A DNA stretch of 6,508 nt from Chthoniobacterales bacterium (GTDB taxonomy: Bacteria; Verrucomicrobiota; Verrucomicrobiia; Chthoniobacterales; UBA10450), in NCBI GenBank assembly GCA_013695905.1, contig JACCZQ010000187.1, forward strand, positions 1-6,508, in the 5' to 3' direction. A program made the translations under genes and the position numbers. Of this stretch, positions 5,279 through 6,508 are shown piece after piece; positions within the stretch are counted from its first letter, which is position 1; the number at the start of each line of letters is the position of its first letter. A model generated the notes under the pieces. That model was given only the letters and a program-made list of their open reading frames with translations, searched no databases and was not told the origin of the DNA.

Positions 5279-6508
5279 ATGGGCGCGCCGAGACATCATC
5301 CGAACGCAGCCACCACTGCTGCAATCTGTCTCGCCCTCGTCGCGCTCGTCTGGGGCGTCTTCGGCCAGACGCTGTGGCATGGCTTCGTCGATTACGACGA
5401 CAACATCTACGTCTACGACAACCCGCAAATCACCTCCGGCGTGACCTGGCAGGCAGTGAAGTGGAGCTTCACCGAACCGCATGCGCGGAACTGGCATCCG
5501 CTCACCACGTTGTCGCACCTCGCGGAATGGCAGCTCTTCGGCGCGAACGCGGGCGGACATCACTTCACAAATGTGCTGCTGCAGAGCGCCGCGGCCGTGG
5601 CGTTGTTCCTCGTGCTGCGCCTAATGACCGGCGCGTTCTGGCGGAGCGCGCTGGTCGCGGCTGTCTTCGCGATTCACCCGCTGCGCGTCGAATCAGTCGC
5701 GTGGATCTCCGAGCGGAAGGACGTGCTCAGCGGTCTTCTGTTCATACTGACGCTCGGCGCGTACCTGCGCTACGTGCGCCAGCCCTCCGTGCGGCGCTAC
5801 GCGCTCGTGCTGCTGGTGTTCACGCTCGGCCTGCTGTCGAAGTCGATGCTCGTCACGCTGCCGTTCGTGCTGCTGCTGCTCGATCGTTGGCCGCTCCGTC
5901 GCTTCGAGGCGGTGCAGAGCTGGCGTGACCGCGCTTTGCGGACGTGCCTCCTCGAAAAGCTGCCGCTGCTCGCGCTCTCTGCTGCTGTGTCCGCCGTGAC
6001 GCTTCTTGTGCAGAAACACGGCGGCTTGCAGGCCGAGGCGATGCCGCTCGGCATGCGTGTGACAAACGCAATCCTCGCCTACGCCACTTACATTCGGCAG
6101 CTCTTCTGGCCGGCGAATCTCGCGCCGTTCTATCCGCATACGGCGGGCGAGGCGCCGGTGTGGCAGATCGCGGCGGCAGCTGTCCTGTTGCTCGGGATCA
6201 CCGCACTCGCGATCATCTGCTGGAGAACACGGCCGTATCTCGCGACCGGTTGGTTCTGGTTTGTCGGCATGCTCGTGCCGGTGATCGGCGTGGTGCAGGT
6301 TGGCTCGCAGGCGTGGGCCGATCGCTACACATACCTGCCGCACATTGGTCTTTTGATCGCCGTTGTTTGGACAGCCGCGGAAATTTTGAGCCGCTTCCGA
6401 ATCAGGCGCGTCGTCGTCGCCGGCTCCGCCACTGTTGTGCTGGTGGCGCTCGCCGTCACTGCCTGGGCGCAGACTTCCCACTGGCGCGATAGCGAAGCAC
6501 TCTGGACG
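5279..6508 (+). CDS. TMTC-like/GT-C multi-spanning membrane protein, probably with C-terminal TPRs (partial, runs off right edge)
   Basis: The reading frame is open from the ATG at 5279 to the last base of the window (410 codons, no stop), so the 3' end is missing. It matches the large bacterial group of TPR proteins whose membrane half resembles eukaryotic TMTC proteins and other GT-C transferases acting on lipid-linked sugars outside the membrane. Visible are a first helix (about 13-32), the outer-loop acidic motif DYDDNIYV (38-45, as in GT-C catalytic loops), NWHPLTTLSH (71-80), HPLRVESVAWISERKDVLS (133-151), SKSMLVTLPFVLLLLDRWPL (187-206), GWFWFVGMLVPVIG (324-337), ADRYTYLPHIGL (347-358), and a helix at about 379-396. 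The tail HWRDSEALW (401-409) is where TPR repeats usually begin in this group; none lie within the window. About eight or more hydrophobic helices are present. TTG at 5258 is an alternative start. The paralog-typical SKP is SKS here. Function inferred from family. Confidence 0.85.
   Translation, partial: MGAPRHHPNAATTAAICLALVALVWGVFGQTLWHGFVDYDDNIYVYDNPQITSGVTWQAVKWSFTEPHARNWHPLTTLSHLAEWQLFGANAGGHHFTNVLLQSAAAVALFLVLRLMTGAFWRSALVAAVFAIHPLRVESVAWISERKDVLSGLLFILTLGAYLRYVRQPSVRRYALVLLVFTLGLLSKSMLVTLPFVLLLLDRWPLRRFEAVQSWRDRALRTCLLEKLPLLALSAAVSAVTLLVQKHGGLQAEAMPLGMRVTNAILAYATYIRQLFWPANLAPFYPHTAGEAPVWQIAAAAVLLLGITALAIICWRTRPYLATGWFWFVGMLVPVIGVVQVGSQAWADRYTYLPHIGLLIAVVWTAAEILSRFRIRRVVVAGSATVVLVALAVTAWAQTSHWRDSEALWT

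Noticed and set aside
5182..5928. 248-codon + strand frame over the GT2/TMTC junction
   Set aside because: Arg/Ala-rich shadow; the frame beginning at 5279 has the conserved membrane protein instead.
5693..6481. 262-codon - strand frame opposite the TMTC-like gene
   Set aside because: Glu/Arg/His/Gln-rich shadow; the + strand frame carries clear family motifs.

Overview
The window is GC-rich bacterial chromosome, tightly packed and coding throughout. The DNA style and gene content (a TMTC-like membrane protein with the HPLRVESVAWISERKD signature, a DPM1-like GT2 glycosyltransferase, few Shine-Dalgarno sequences, palindromes in the gaps) best fit a soil or aquatic Verrucomicrobiota-type organism. 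That placement is an inference from gene flavour; there is no rRNA or other marker to confirm it.

Left part (1-1405). A complete thiG (thiazole synthase, thiamin biosynthesis) lies on the + strand. An extended -10 element sits so close to its ATG that the mRNA may be leaderless. Two perfect hairpins precede thiG and a third follows it. Converging on thiG from the - strand is a pair of small unknown genes (56 and 84 codons, overlapping by 11 bases). The first of these carries the only strong Shine-Dalgarno sequence in the window.

Middle (1508-3566). A two-gene operon on the + strand, with 7 bases between the genes, encodes a TIGR00300-family protein (old name LOR/SDH; archaeal and cyanobacterial ornithine cyclodeaminase type) and an arginine dihydrolase-like member of the guanidine-modifying superfamily. 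In cyanobacteria these two activities form one fused enzyme (AgrE/ArgZ). Here they are separate proteins in the opposite order, predicting an arginine -> ornithine -> proline route that releases ammonia. This is the most interesting content of the window. Right after the operon lies a symmetric element of four GTG-headed heptamers followed by four CAC-bearing heptamers.

Right part (3638-6508). A six-helix membrane protein of unknown function ends before a strong rho-independent terminator. A GT2 glycosyltransferase follows, then a large multi-spanning TMTC/GT-C-like protein that runs off the right edge. The last two probably work together in lipid-linked sugar transfer at the membrane. No mobile element, CRISPR array, tRNA or rRNA was seen.
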